Shown: positions 26,592-34,411 of the stretch, one piece after another | Layout: each line of letters starts with the position of its first letter | Numbering within the stretch: the first letter of the stretch is position 1 | Assembly (NCBI GenBank): GCA_028866435.1 | Contig: JAGWIC010000002.1 | Location: 1 to 64,000, forward strand | Direction of reading: 5' to 3' | DNA length: 64,000 nt | Origin: Lysobacteraceae bacterium | Lineage (GTDB): Bacteria; Pseudomonadota; Gammaproteobacteria; Xanthomonadales; Rhodanobacteraceae | Translations under genes and position numbers: made by a program | The notes under the pieces: model-generated | What the model saw: the letters and a program-made list of their open reading frames with translations, nothing else | What the model was told of the DNA's origin: nothing | The model's database searches: none

Positions 26592-27509
26592 ATGGCCCAG
26601 CAATACCCCGATTGGATCTGGCAGAACGGCGACATCAAGCCCTGGGCCGAAGCCACCACGCATGTGATGTCGCACGCGCTGCACTATGGCTCGTCGGTGT
26701 TCGAGGGCATCCGCAGCTATGCCACGCCCGATGGCGCGGCGATCTTCCGCCTCACCGACCATCTCAACCGGCTTTACCAGTCGGCCAAGATCTACGACAT
26801 GGCGCTGCCGTATTCCGCCGAGGAACTGGCCGCCGCCTGCCGCGCGGTGATCAAGAAGAACGGGCTTGGCGCCGCCTATCTGCGTCCGGTCGCCTATCGT
26901 GGCCTTGGCGGCTTCGGGCTGTCGGCCGAAACCCCGATCGACGTGGCGGTGGCGGCGTGGCCGATGGGTCCCTACCTCGGGCCGGAAGCGCTGAAAAATG
27001 GCATCGAGGCCTGCGTGTCCAGCTGGCAGCGCTTCGCGCCGAACACCATTCCGGCCGGCGCCAAGGCTGGCGGCAACTACCTCTCCGGCCAGCTGATCGC
27101 CCGCGAGGCACGTCGACTGGGCTTCGGCGAGGGCATAGCGCTGGCATCGACCGGCCTGCTCAGCGAAGGCGCGGGCGAAAACCTGTTCCTGGTATTCGAC
27201 GGCGTGCTGCACACCACGCCGGCCAGCGCGTCGATCCTCGCCGGCATCACCCGCGACACGCTCAAGACCCTGGCCCGTGAAGACGGCATCGAGGTGGTCG
27301 AACGCGATATTCCGCGCGAATACCTGTATCTGGCCGACGAGCTGCTGATGTGCGGCACGGCGGCGGAAATCACGCCGATCCGCTCGGTCGACGGCAAGCC
27401 CGTGGGCGCGGGCAAGGCCGGCCGCGTGACCCTGCGCCTGCAGGAATTGTTCTTCGGCCTGTTCGACGGCCGCACCAACGACAAGTGGGGCTGGCTGGAA
27501 GCCGTCTGA
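26592..27509 (+). CDS. ilvE: Branched-chain amino-acid aminotransferase
   Basis: The start at 26592 is set by an AGGAG ribosome site eight bases upstream; the track start at 26565 adds nine unconserved residues. This 305-residue PLP fold-IV enzyme shows HALHYGSSVFEGIRSY, YLRPVAYRG, the PLP-lysine motif GAKAGGNYLSGQL, EGAGENLFLV and MCGTAAEITPI. It interconverts leucine, isoleucine and valine with their 2-oxo acids using glutamate. A TTATCAT box about 30 bases upstream suggests a separate promoter. Transcription ends toward the histidine kinase on the other strand, across a large inverted repeat. Confidence 0.95.
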   Translation: MAQQYPDWIWQNGDIKPWAEATTHVMSHALHYGSSVFEGIRSYATPDGAAIFRLTDHLNRLYQSAKIYDMALPYSAEELAAACRAVIKKNGLGAAYLRPVAYRGLGGFGLSAETPIDVAVAAWPMGPYLGPEALKNGIEACVSSWQRFAPNTIPAGAKAGGNYLSGQLIAREARRLGFGEGIALASTGLLSEGAGENLFLVFDGVLHTTPASASILAGITRDTLKTLAREDGIEVVERDIPREYLYLADELLMCGTAAEITPIRSVDGKPVGAGKAGRVTLRLQELFFGLFDGRTNDKWGWLEAV

Positions 27510-27522
27510 TTCATCCGCTCCA

Positions 27523-27597
27523 GTGGGAGCCCGCTCGCGGGCGATGCGCTTGCTTTTGAGGCACAACGAACCGCATCGCCCGCGAGTGGGCTCCTGC
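27523..27597. repeat. REP-like inverted repeat / bidirectional terminator between ilvE and histidine kinase
   Basis: Two 26-base arms, GTGGGAGCCCGCTCGCGGGC... and its near-perfect complement, flank a 23-base loop. Only two or three positions fail strict pairing. The motif GGAGCCCGCTCGCGGGCGATG is of the kind dispersed in many copies in Pseudomonas and Xanthomonadales genomes (REP/BIME elements). Its place between convergent genes suits a terminator role too. Confidence 0.75.
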
Positions 27598-27607
27598 AAC
27601 GCCGCTT

Positions 27608-28885
27608 TCAGCTGAACACGATACTGGCCACGGCGCCATTGCCGTCGGTGCGCGGACGCATCGAGACGTCCCAGCCATAGAGTTCGCACAGGCGGCGCAC
27701 GATGGCCAGGCCCAGCCCGGCACCGCTGCCGCCGGCGCCCTCGCCGCGCACCCCGCGCTGGAACAGCCGCTCGGCGTCTTCCGGCTTGATGCCGGGGCCG
27801 GTATCGATGACTTCGACGCCACCGCCACCCACCTCGACCCGCACGCTGCCTTCCAGGGTGTACTTGATCGCGTTGCCGATCAGGTTGGTCAGCGCCACCG
27901 CCAGCACCGACGCCGGCGCGTTGACGTTGACCGGCTCTTTCACCGCCAACTCGATCGTCAGCGGCTTGCCGCGCATCTGCGGCCGCTGGCTCTCGATGAC
28001 GTCGGCGGCCACCTTGCCCACCTCGGTGGTCTCGCCGCGCGTCGGCCCACGGCGTTCGGCGCGCGACAGCAGCAGCAACGCCTCGATCAGCTCGGTCGCC
28101 TGGCGCGAGGCACGCTCGATCCGCTTCAACCGCTCGCGGAGCTTTTCGGTGAGATCCGGCGAGCCCTGCAGCAGCTCGGTGGTGCTGGCGATCACCGCCA
28201 ACGGCGTGCGCAGCTCGTGGCTGACGTCGGAATTGAACTCGCGATCGCGCTCGACCATGGACGTCAGCCGATTGGAATATTCATCCAGCGCCACCGCCAG
28301 TTCGCCGACTTCGTCGTCGGCAAAATGCGGCGCCAGCGGCTCGGCCTTGCCGGCCTTGCGGAAATCGCGCAGGCGATTGGCCAGGTCACTGACGGGCTTG
28401 AGCACCTTGCGCGACAGCCACAAACCGATGGCCAGCGACAGCAGGCTGAACAGCAGTACCGCGCCGACCAGCGACAGGATCAGCTGCTGCTTGCCCAGAT
28501 CCTCGCGACTGATGTCGTAGCGGGTGAAGCCGATGATGCCATCCTTGCGCTGCACGGCAAGTTTGTAATGCCGCTTGCGTCCCTGACTGTCGAGTTCGTA
28601 GATGTCATGCACGCCGGTCCTGAGGTTCTGCCAGGCCAGCGGCATCTTGTAGAGCGTGCGATCGCTCTTGAACCATGCCTCGATCAGCTCCGACACCGGG
28701 GGCTGTTTGGCAATGATCTTGTCGACTGCCTGATCAACATCGTTCTGCAGGCTTTGATTGATCAGCTGGTTCTCCACCTTGGCGCGCACGTAAAGCGAGG
28801 CCACGGCAAACAACGCGCTGAGGCCGAAGCCAAACAGCGCGAAGGAGACGATCAATCGGAAGCGAAGCTTACGCCTGGACTGCAT
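27608..28885 (-). CDS. HAMP-domain sensor histidine kinase
   Basis: The start at 28885 (MQSRRKLRFRLIVSFALFG) is used; the track start at 28909 adds eight residues. The 425-residue protein has a first membrane segment (about 10-32), a 110-residue periplasmic region, a second segment (LILSLVGAVLLFSLLSLAIGLWL), a HAMP linker, the HisKA motif SHELRTPLAVI, the N box NLIGNAIKYT, and G boxes DTGPGIKPED and GAGLGLAIV. All catalytic boxes are intact. It overlaps the response-regulator gene by 17 bases, so they form one operon. The periplasmic sensor has no domain I can name, and the signal is unknown. Confidence 0.9.
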   Translation of the reverse strand: MQSRRKLRFRLIVSFALFGFGLSALFAVASLYVRAKVENQLINQSLQNDVDQAVDKIIAKQPPVSELIEAWFKSDRTLYKMPLAWQNLRTGVHDIYELDSQGRKRHYKLAVQRKDGIIGFTRYDISREDLGKQQLILSLVGAVLLFSLLSLAIGLWLSRKVLKPVSDLANRLRDFRKAGKAEPLAPHFADDEVGELAVALDEYSNRLTSMVERDREFNSDVSHELRTPLAVIASTTELLQGSPDLTEKLRERLKRIERASRQATELIEALLLLSRAERRGPTRGETTEVGKVAADVIESQRPQMRGKPLTIELAVKEPVNVNAPASVLAVALTNLIGNAIKYTLEGSVRVEVGGGGVEVIDTGPGIKPEDAERLFQRGVRGEGAGGSGAGLGLAIVRRLCELYGWDVSMRPRTDGNGAVASIVFS

Positions 28886-29555
28886 CCGGCTCGACCATCC
28901 GATAGCCAATGCCGTGCCGTGTATGGATCAGCGGCTTCTCGAACGGCTTGTCGATCGCCGCGCGCAGGCCGTGGATATGCACGCGCAACGAATCGCTGTC
29001 GGGCAGTTCCTCACCCCACACGCGCTGTTCCAGGTCCTGCCGGGTCACCACCGACGGGCTGGCCTCCATCAGCGCCTGCAGCAGCTTCAGGCCGATTGGG
29101 TTGAGCTGGATCGACTTGCCCTCGCGGTTGACCGTCAGCGTGTCGAGGTTGAAGGTGAGGTCGGCCACCTTGAGCACCCGGCTCTGCGGACCCTTGCCGC
29201 GACGGGCCAGCACTTCCAGCCGCGCCGCCAGCTCCTGCAGCGCGAACGGCTTGGTCATGTAGTCGTCGGCCCCCGACTCGAAGCCGGTGAGCTTCTGCTC
29301 TAGCGCATCGCGCGCGGTCAGCATCAGGATCGGGGTCTGCTTGTGCGCCTCGTGGCGCAGTTTGCGCGCCACCTCCAGACCGTCCATGCCCGGCAGGGTC
29401 AGGTCCAGCACGATCACGTCGAAATCATGCACCACGGCCAGGTGCAGGCCGGTCACGCCGTCGCCCGCAAAGTCGACCACGTGGCCGCGGTCCTCCAGGT
29501 AATCGCCGATATTGGTCGCGATATCGCTGTTGTCTTCAATCACCAGTACACGCAT
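28869..29555 (-). CDS. OmpR-family response regulator
   Basis: The start at 29555 (MRVLVIEDNSDIA) is the conserved one; the ORF-track start at 29759 adds 68 spurious residues. The 228-residue protein has a receiver domain with the acidic pair (EDN), phosphoacceptor Asp in VIVLDLTLPGMDG, LMLTARD, and Lys in DDYMTKPF, followed by a winged-helix domain (RVWGEELPDSDSLRVHIHGLR, HTRHGIGYRMV). It is the partner of the downstream kinase. Target genes cannot be inferred from the window. Confidence 0.92.
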   Translation of the reverse strand: MRVLVIEDNSDIATNIGDYLEDRGHVVDFAGDGVTGLHLAVVHDFDVIVLDLTLPGMDGLEVARKLRHEAHKQTPILMLTARDALEQKLTGFESGADDYMTKPFALQELAARLEVLARRGKGPQSRVLKVADLTFNLDTLTVNREGKSIQLNPIGLKLLQALMEASPSVVTRQDLEQRVWGEELPDSDSLRVHIHGLRAAIDKPFEKPLIHTRHGIGYRMVEPDAVQA

Positions 29556-29864
29556 GTCCACTCCTGCACCACCGGCGCACAGGCCGACTGGGGTTGCCAG
29601 CTTAACAAGCTTGCGCAAACGAAGCGCGCCGCTTGCCCGACAAATCTGCACGGCACCGCCAAGAAAAAGGCCCAGATGCACGACTCGCCGTCGCCACACC
29701 TGGGCCCAAGCTACCGCCCCGACACCACTATCCGCCGTCACCGGATTCGCATGACGCAAATAAACAGTCCCGTCGTTATAGAGGGTCGCGGGTTACGATG
29801 CAGTTAACCCGCCCGTCTCAGGGCATCTGATCTGCCATGCCGCGCGCACCCACCGTCATGACAG
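29556..29864. other. Intergenic region upstream of the two-component operon, with small dyad
   Basis: This 309-base gap contains no convincing gene; the short plus-strand frames lack ribosome sites. GCGGGTTA (29788-29795) and TAACCCGC (29805-29812) form an eight-base dyad close to the end of the M56 gene and could be an operator or weak terminator. The promoter of the response regulator must lie here, but I cannot place it confidently. Confidence 0.4.
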
Positions 29865-31559
29865 TTATCCCTCGGCGCTCAAACGTCGCACCGGTGCGCC
29901 GACTTCGTCCGGCAGGCGACAAATATGCGTACCGGTGACGATCTGGCAACCGGCCCGTGCATGGATCAGGCGGCTGGCGGCATCACCTGATTTCGCGTCC
30001 AGGGTGAAATCGATGGTCTGCCGATAGCGGCGCGAAGCCGCTGCCGCACCCGGCAAGCCATATCGCCACCCCCGCATCGCGTCGAGCGCGGCCTGCTCGA
30101 AGACTCCCGCAGGCGCTGCGCGGACCAGCCGCAAGTCCGTGACGCCGCCATTGCTGGTCAGACTGAACTCGACCACCACTTGTCCCTCGATGCCGCGCTG
30201 CAGCGCCACCTGCGGATACACCGGCTGACGTACGCGAATCGGCGCCGGAGGCGTCTCGGCAAGCACCGGCTGGGCTGCGGCAGGGGCCACTGTGAGGGAA
30301 ATCGGGGCAAGCCGGTGCGGCGGCAAATCATGCACCTGCCACGCCACGGGGGCTCGCGGCACGACCCGCAACCCGGGTCGGTGCGAGGGCGCCGTCGGCA
30401 CCTTCGAGGACCGCCGCGGCAAGCGGATACTGCCGAACGACGACGGCGCTGGATCGAGTACGAGAGGAACGGCGGAGCCGATCGCCAATGGCGTTTTCAT
30501 CCCGGTCACCAGCAACTGCAGTTGCTTCACCGATGCATCCACGCCGCGCTGCAAACGTCCCTGCGCCCACTGCAACTGCAGTACCAGGATCACCAGGGCC
30601 GCGCTCAACAGCGCTGCCAACAAGGGGCCTGACCGACGCAGCCCGACGACCTGTTCTCCCGGCAACAGCATCATTTGCTGCGCGCGATCCAGCAGTGCGC
30701 CACCACTGGCCGCGAGCAACAGAGATTCACGCCGCAGGCGCTGGTCGCCGAGTTCGGCCAATACCGCGACGAACTCCCGCCGGCTGCCCCCGCTCACGGT
30801 CAAGGCGAGGCGGTCGCAGCATATCTCGCGTTCATTACGGACCTCGCGGGAGACCCAGCGCACCACCGGGTGGTAGAAAAGCAGGGTTTCCACGGCGACC
30901 TGGAACAGGTTGGCCAGTGGATCCCAGCGGCGCAGGTGCGCCAGCTCGTGGGCCAGAATCAATGCCACCTGCGTGGCGGGAAACCCGGTGGCGACCGCCA
31001 GCGGCAACACGACCACCGGGCGGATCCAGCCAATCAGCACCGGCGTCGAAACGGCACGGCTGCACATGATCTTGACGTGGCGGCGCAATCCAAAGCGCTG
31101 CGCCAGGTCGGTGGCCACACGTTGCCACGCCGGCGCCGGGTCGGCCATGCGCACGAGCGCCTTGAGCCCCAGCCAATCGCACCACGCGCGCCCGGAGAGC
31201 AGGGCCACGCCAAGCAACCAGGCCAACACCAGCCATGGCAGCACCGTGTCGAACCCGGCCAGCGCCGTACCTGCCCCTTGGGCCCCGAACTCGACGGACG
31301 TCGCAACTGCGATGGCGTGGCCGGCATCTGTCGACGCCAGCGAAACCGGCTGGAGCAGGATCTTCCATACCGTCAACAGCGGGCACAATATGAAGGCGAA
31401 CAACGTCGCCATGCCCAGCTGATACCGTGGTGTCCCCCGCGGCAGCAGCGGCCGCAGGCCGGCATAGACGAGGCCGAGCAGGGCACCCTGCCAAAGAAAA
31501 TGGACCAGCGCCCAGCCCAGCATCCGGCTCGCCGCAAACCATGTCGGGAACAGGCTCAT
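29865..31559 (-). CDS. BlaR1-like M56 membrane metallopeptidase with TonB C-terminal domain
   Basis: The start at 31559 overlaps the blaI stop. The 564-residue protein begins with membrane segments (ALVHFLWQGALLGLVYAGL, LGMATLFAFILCPLLTVW, LPWLVLAWLLGVALLSG), then the zinc-protease domain with HELAHLRRWDPLANLF and the downstream E-R-E-I-C-C-D motif, and a further membrane segment (LLAALLSAALVILVLQLQWA). The C-terminal part is not the penicillin-binding sensor of BlaR1. Instead it has a Pro-rich spacer and a TonB-type domain (PVYPQVALQRGIEGQVVVEF ... ALDAMRGWRY). In the family M56 peptidases cleave the BlaI-type repressor after a signal. The ligand here is unlikely to be recognised as in BlaR1. 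Confidence 0.88.
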   Translation of the reverse strand: MSLFPTWFAASRMLGWALVHFLWQGALLGLVYAGLRPLLPRGTPRYQLGMATLFAFILCPLLTVWKILLQPVSLASTDAGHAIAVATSVEFGAQGAGTALAGFDTVLPWLVLAWLLGVALLSGRAWCDWLGLKALVRMADPAPAWQRVATDLAQRFGLRRHVKIMCSRAVSTPVLIGWIRPVVVLPLAVATGFPATQVALILAHELAHLRRWDPLANLFQVAVETLLFYHPVVRWVSREVRNEREICCDRLALTVSGGSRREFVAVLAELGDQRLRRESLLLAASGGALLDRAQQMMLLPGEQVVGLRRSGPLLAALLSAALVILVLQLQWAQGRLQRGVDASVKQLQLLVTGMKTPLAIGSAVPLVLDPAPSSFGSIRLPRRSSKVPTAPSHRPGLRVVPRAPVAWQVHDLPPHRLAPISLTVAPAAAQPVLAETPPAPIRVRQPVYPQVALQRGIEGQVVVEFSLTSNGGVTDLRLVRAAPAGVFEQAALDAMRGWRYGLPGAAAASRRYRQTIDFTLDAKSGDAASRLIHARAGCQIVTGTHICRLPDEVGAPVRRLSAEG

Positions 31560-31954
31560 CACGGCGCCTCCTTGTCCAGCTTGTTCAGCAGATCGCGGAT
31601 TTCCCGCAACTCCTCCGGACTGGTGCGCTGGCTGCCCAGCGCGTGCAGCACGAGCTGCGAAGGCGACCCGTCGAACACCCGCTGGACGATATCCACGAGG
31701 AAGCGCTTCTGCGTGCGCTCCTTGCTGACAGCGGCGCGGTAGACGTGTGCCCGCTGCGAATCGTCGCGCACCACCAATCCCTTGCTGTGCATCACCTGGA
31801 GCAACTTCAATGCCGTCGTGTACCCCACGCCGCCAGCGGGATGAAGCACCTCGTACACTTCCCGCACCGTGCAACCGTCCCGCGACCAGAGGACGTGAAG
31901 AATCTCCAGTTCGCCCTCGGTGGGCTTGGGCAAGATTGCAGGAAAATTCTTCAC
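31559..31954 (-). CDS. BlaI/MecI/CopY-family transcriptional repressor
   Basis: This 131-residue winged-helix protein starts MKNFPAILPKPTEGELEILH and contains TVREVYEVLHPAGGVGYTTALKLLQVMHSKGLV, the family DNA-binding region, followed by a dimerisation helix bundle. Its stop overlaps the M56 start by one base, the typical blaI-blaR arrangement. In such pairs the repressor controls its own operon and is removed by the peptidase. A dyad at 31979-32002, 25-48 bases upstream, is a candidate operator. No beta-lactamase gene is adjacent, so the regulated targets are uncertain. Confidence 0.92.
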   Translation of the reverse strand: MKNFPAILPKPTEGELEILHVLWSRDGCTVREVYEVLHPAGGVGYTTALKLLQVMHSKGLVVRDDSQRAHVYRAAVSKERTQKRFLVDIVQRVFDGSPSQLVLHALGSQRTSPEELREIRDLLNKLDKEAP

Positions 31955-31978
31955 CTCAAGCCACCCCTGCGATTGGCC

Positions 31979-32002
31979 AGGCTACCGAAGCAACGGTTGC
32001 CT
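31979..32002. promoter_or_regulatory. Candidate operator dyad upstream of blaI
   Basis: AGGCTACCG and CGGTTGCCT form nine-base arms with one mismatch around a six-base centre, immediately upstream of the blaI start. Autoregulation by BlaI is plausible by position, but the sequence is not the classic TACA/TGTA operator. Confidence 0.35.
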
Positions 32003-32048
32003 GGACGGTGCCTATCAATACTTCCAGCCTTCACGGGCAAGCCGAAAT

Positions 32049-32543
32049 TCAGTTGCCGCCGCCCCTGGCCTCTTGTACCTGCTGCATCTTGTTCATCATT
32101 TGCTGGGTGTCGCGCCGCGACTGCATGATCTGGCCGTAGGTGCGGCAGGTCGTGCGTGGAATATGGGAGCCGACCGGTGCAACGTGTTCGCATACGAGGC
32201 GATCATTGTCGCGATTGTTGAGCGTCGCGTTGATGGCCTCCTGGTCATTGAACAACTGGACCTTTTCGTCCGGATTCATCTGATCCACTGTTGCGTGCTT
32301 GTCGAACATCGACTGCATGTCCGCAAACCGCGCATCGATCTCGCTACGCTCCTTTGCCGTGGTGTGCTCGAACCGCTGCCCGGGTTCCATCTGTTGGTGC
32401 ACGGCCTGCATCACCGCTGCAAAATCATCCTTGTTCTGCGCCTTGACGATCACGTCGACCTTGCTTCCGGCAAGTACAGCGCCGCTGCACAACATCATCA
32501 TCGATGCGGCAAACGCCCAGGTCATCCGACAATTCAATTTCAT
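32049..32543 (-). CDS. Small secreted hypothetical protein with cysteine pair
   Basis: The start at 32543 gives a signal peptide (MKLNCRMTWAFAASMMMLCSGAVLAG); the track start at 32573 is ten residues longer. The mature protein of about 140 residues is hydrophilic and helical, with a C-terminal block LVCEHVAPVGSHIPRTTCRT whose two Cys probably form a disulfide in the periplasm. Similar C-x(15)-C blocks recur in small secreted proteins of Xanthomonadales (from memory, not checked). No function is known. A near-consensus promoter with an overlapping inverted repeat lies upstream, and blaI follows 94 bases downstream on the same strand. Confidence 0.65.
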   Translation of the reverse strand: MKLNCRMTWAFAASMMMLCSGAVLAGSKVDVIVKAQNKDDFAAVMQAVHQQMEPGQRFEHTTAKERSEIDARFADMQSMFDKHATVDQMNPDEKVQLFNDQEAINATLNNRDNDRLVCEHVAPVGSHIPRTTCRTYGQIMQSRRDTQQMMNKMQQVQEARGGGN

Positions 32544-32606
32544 ACGCCGCCCCCTGACCATGCCGCGCCCCACCCCGGGTCGCCAGTCGCATGATCAATA
32601 CAAATG

Positions 32607-32636
32607 ATGGTAGAAGACCTAACCCGGCACTGTCAA
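32607..32636 (-). promoter_or_regulatory. Sigma-70-type promoter of the small secreted protein gene
   Basis: On the reverse strand, TTGACA (32636-32631) and TACCAT (32612-32607) are separated by 18 bases, the best -35/-10 pair in the window. The predicted start gives a leader of about 55 bases. Confidence 0.65.
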
Positions 32637-32663
32637 CGAAGATGTTCGTACTATGCTCTTCGT
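32636..32663. promoter_or_regulatory. Inverted repeat abutting the -35 box
   Basis: ACGAAGA (32636-32642) and TCTTCGT (32657-32663) are perfect seven-base arms 14 bases apart, directly upstream of and touching the TTGACA box. The position suits an activator or repressor site. The regulator is unknown. Confidence 0.4.
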
Positions 32664-32690
32664 AGCATCGGCGCCCTACCTTGCCTGCGC

Positions 32691-33572
32691 CTATCGGCAC
32701 CGCAGCCGGGACTGCAGCAGCTCCACGATCGCCCCGGCCACGTCGACGCCGGTGGCCGCCTCGATGCCCTCCAGGCCTGGCGAAGCGTTGACCTCAAGCA
32801 GCAGGGGTCCACGCCTGGAGCGCAGCAGGTCGACACCGGCGATGCCAAGACCCAGCGCTGCGGCGGCGCGCACGGCGATGCGACGCTCTTCCGCGCTCAG
32901 CGCCACGGCGACGGCAGTACCGCCACGGTGCAGGTTGGCGCGAAATTCACCGGGACTCGCTTCGCGCTGCATCGCCGCCACGACCTGCTTGCCCACGACG
33001 AGGCATCTGAGATCGCAACCCTTGGCCTCGGCGATGAATTCCTGCACCAGGAAATTGGCGTACAGGCCGCGAAACGCCTCGATCACGCTCTGCGAGGCGC
33101 TGCGCTTCTCCGCCAGCACCACGCCGGCACCCTGGGTTCCCTCATTGAGCTTGATCACGTGCGGCGGCTCACCCAGCAGTGCCAGCACATCGGCACTGTC
33201 GTCCGGGTTGTCGCCGAACACGGTCACCGGCATGTCGATACCGCGGGAGGCCAGAATCTGCAGGGAGCGCAGCTTGTCCCGAGCCCGCAACACGGCATCG
33301 GAGGAGTTGGGGGTGTAGACCCCCATCATCTCCAGCTGCCGCAACACTGCCGTACCGTAGAAGGTGCTGGACGTACCGATGCGCGGAATCACCGCATCGA
33401 TGTCGCGCACCTCCTTGCCGTTGTAGCGGATCGCCACGGCGCCCGGCGCGATCCGCACGTAGCAGCGCAGAGGGTCGAGCACGCGCACCACGTGGCCGCG
33501 TACGCGCGCGGCCTCGACCAGCCGTTTGGTGGAGTACAGCCGGGTGTTGCGCGACAGGATCGCGATCTTCAT
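32691..33572 (-). CDS. rimK: RimK-family ATP-grasp alpha-L-glutamate ligase
   Basis: The 293-residue protein starts [20 protein letters not shown] and has the family motifs [40 protein letters not shown] (ATP-binding loop), [19 protein letters not shown] and [13 protein letters not shown]. RimK adds glutamate residues to the C-terminus of ribosomal protein S6, and some homologues act on other carboxylates. It lies ten bases downstream of a RimB-like protease gene, so the two probably form an operon. The pairing resembles the rimABK system of Pseudomonas, without an obvious rimA. Confidence 0.93.
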   Translation of the reverse strand: MKIAILSRNTRLYSTKRLVEAARVRGHVVRVLDPLRCYVRIAPGAVAIRYNGKEVRDIDAVIPRIGTSSTFYGTAVLRQLEMMGVYTPNSSDAVLRARDKLRSLQILASRGIDMPVTVFGDNPDDSADVLALLGEPPHVIKLNEGTQGAGVVLAEKRSASQSVIEAFRGLYANFLVQEFIAEAKGCDLRCLVVGKQVVAAMQREASPGEFRANLHRGGTAVAVALSAEERRIAVRAAAALGLGIAGVDLLRSRRGPLLLEVNASPGLEGIEAATGVDVAGAIVELLQSRLRCR

Positions 33573-33582
33573 GCAGGGGCCG

Positions 33583-34050
33583 TCATCTGGGTTCGCCGGC
33601 CGTCGGCGACGGTCGCGACTGGGTGTAGGAAAGGGCCGGATCGAGCCGGAATCGCCCGCTCAACGCCGTGCGCCCGAGCAGCATCGGGAACAGCATGTGA
33701 CGACGATTGGTGAGATTGATATCGACGCTGAAGCATTGTCCGGCCAGCACCACTTCGCTGCGAATGAACCAGCGCTCGGTACGCCGGCCGCCGGTGTCGG
33801 TTACCGCACGCCGATCCAGTGCGGGCGCTTCGCAGTTCACGTTCCAGGGCTGGCGCCGGCCGTCGTGGATGCTGAAGCGCAACCAGGTCGCGCCCTCGCG
33901 TTCGAATGATTCGAGCGTGTCGACATGCAGGGAACTGCTGCGGGCGCCCGTATCGAGCTTGGCCTTGAGCTGGGCGATGCCCAGCTGCGGCAAGGCCAGA
34001 CGCTCCCGCCAACCCAGCGTCACGAGGGGCACGGTGATCGGATCCGCCAT
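33583..34050 (-). CDS. RimB-like retropepsin-fold protease (putative zinc protease family)
   Basis: This 155-residue protein contains [20 protein letters not shown], the D-T-G-A active-site motif of the RimB/Zn_protease family of small retropepsin-like enzymes, then [22 protein letters not shown] and [16 protein letters not shown]. In Pseudomonas, RimB trims the poly-glutamate added by RimK. Here it is encoded just upstream of rimK on the same strand, consistent with that role. It starts at 34050, 39 bases downstream of tRNA-Gly on the same strand; read-through from the tRNA promoter is possible. Confidence 0.85.
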   Translation of the reverse strand: MADPITVPLVTLGWRERLALPQLGIAQLKAKLDTGARSSSLHVDTLESFEREGATWLRFSIHDGRRQPWNVNCEAPALDRRAVTDTGGRRTERWFIRSEVVLAGQCFSVDINLTNRRHMLFPMLLGRTALSGRFRLDPALSYTQSRPSPTAGEPR

Positions 34051-34088
34051 GGGAGCTCGCGACAGTTCGGGGATCGATGGACCGGTAA

Positions 34089-34162
34089 TGGAGCGGGTGA
34101 AGGGAATCGAACCCTCGTCAGTAGCTTGGGAAGCTACAGCTCTACCATTGAGCTACACCCGC
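34089..34162 (-). tRNA. tRNA-Gly (anticodon CCC)
   Basis: The reverse strand folds into a full cloverleaf: acceptor GCGGGTG/CACCCGC, D-arm AGCTCAATGGTAGAGCT, anticodon stem GTAGC/GCTAC with loop TTCCCAA, T-arm GAGGGTTCGATTCCCTT, and an encoded CCA. The anticodon CCC reads GGG glycine codons. It closely resembles E. coli glyU. Confidence 0.96.
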
Positions 34163-34411
34163 GCCGGCCGGCGGATGGTAACCCGGGACGGTGGCGGTTG
34201 GAACTCCCCCGCGCCGCGCCGGCACGTGGATGACGCGATCCGGGCCAGGCCCACCGGCGCTGAATCGAGCATGGCGGCAAGCTGAACCGAAGGCGCCACC
34301 GACACGCGGCACTAAGGCTTCGCTAACTTCCGCCGTGCGCATAATCGGCCCGTCATCACGGCCACGCGGCAAGCGATGACGCCAACGCGATGGGCTCACA
34401 AGGGGACGGCG

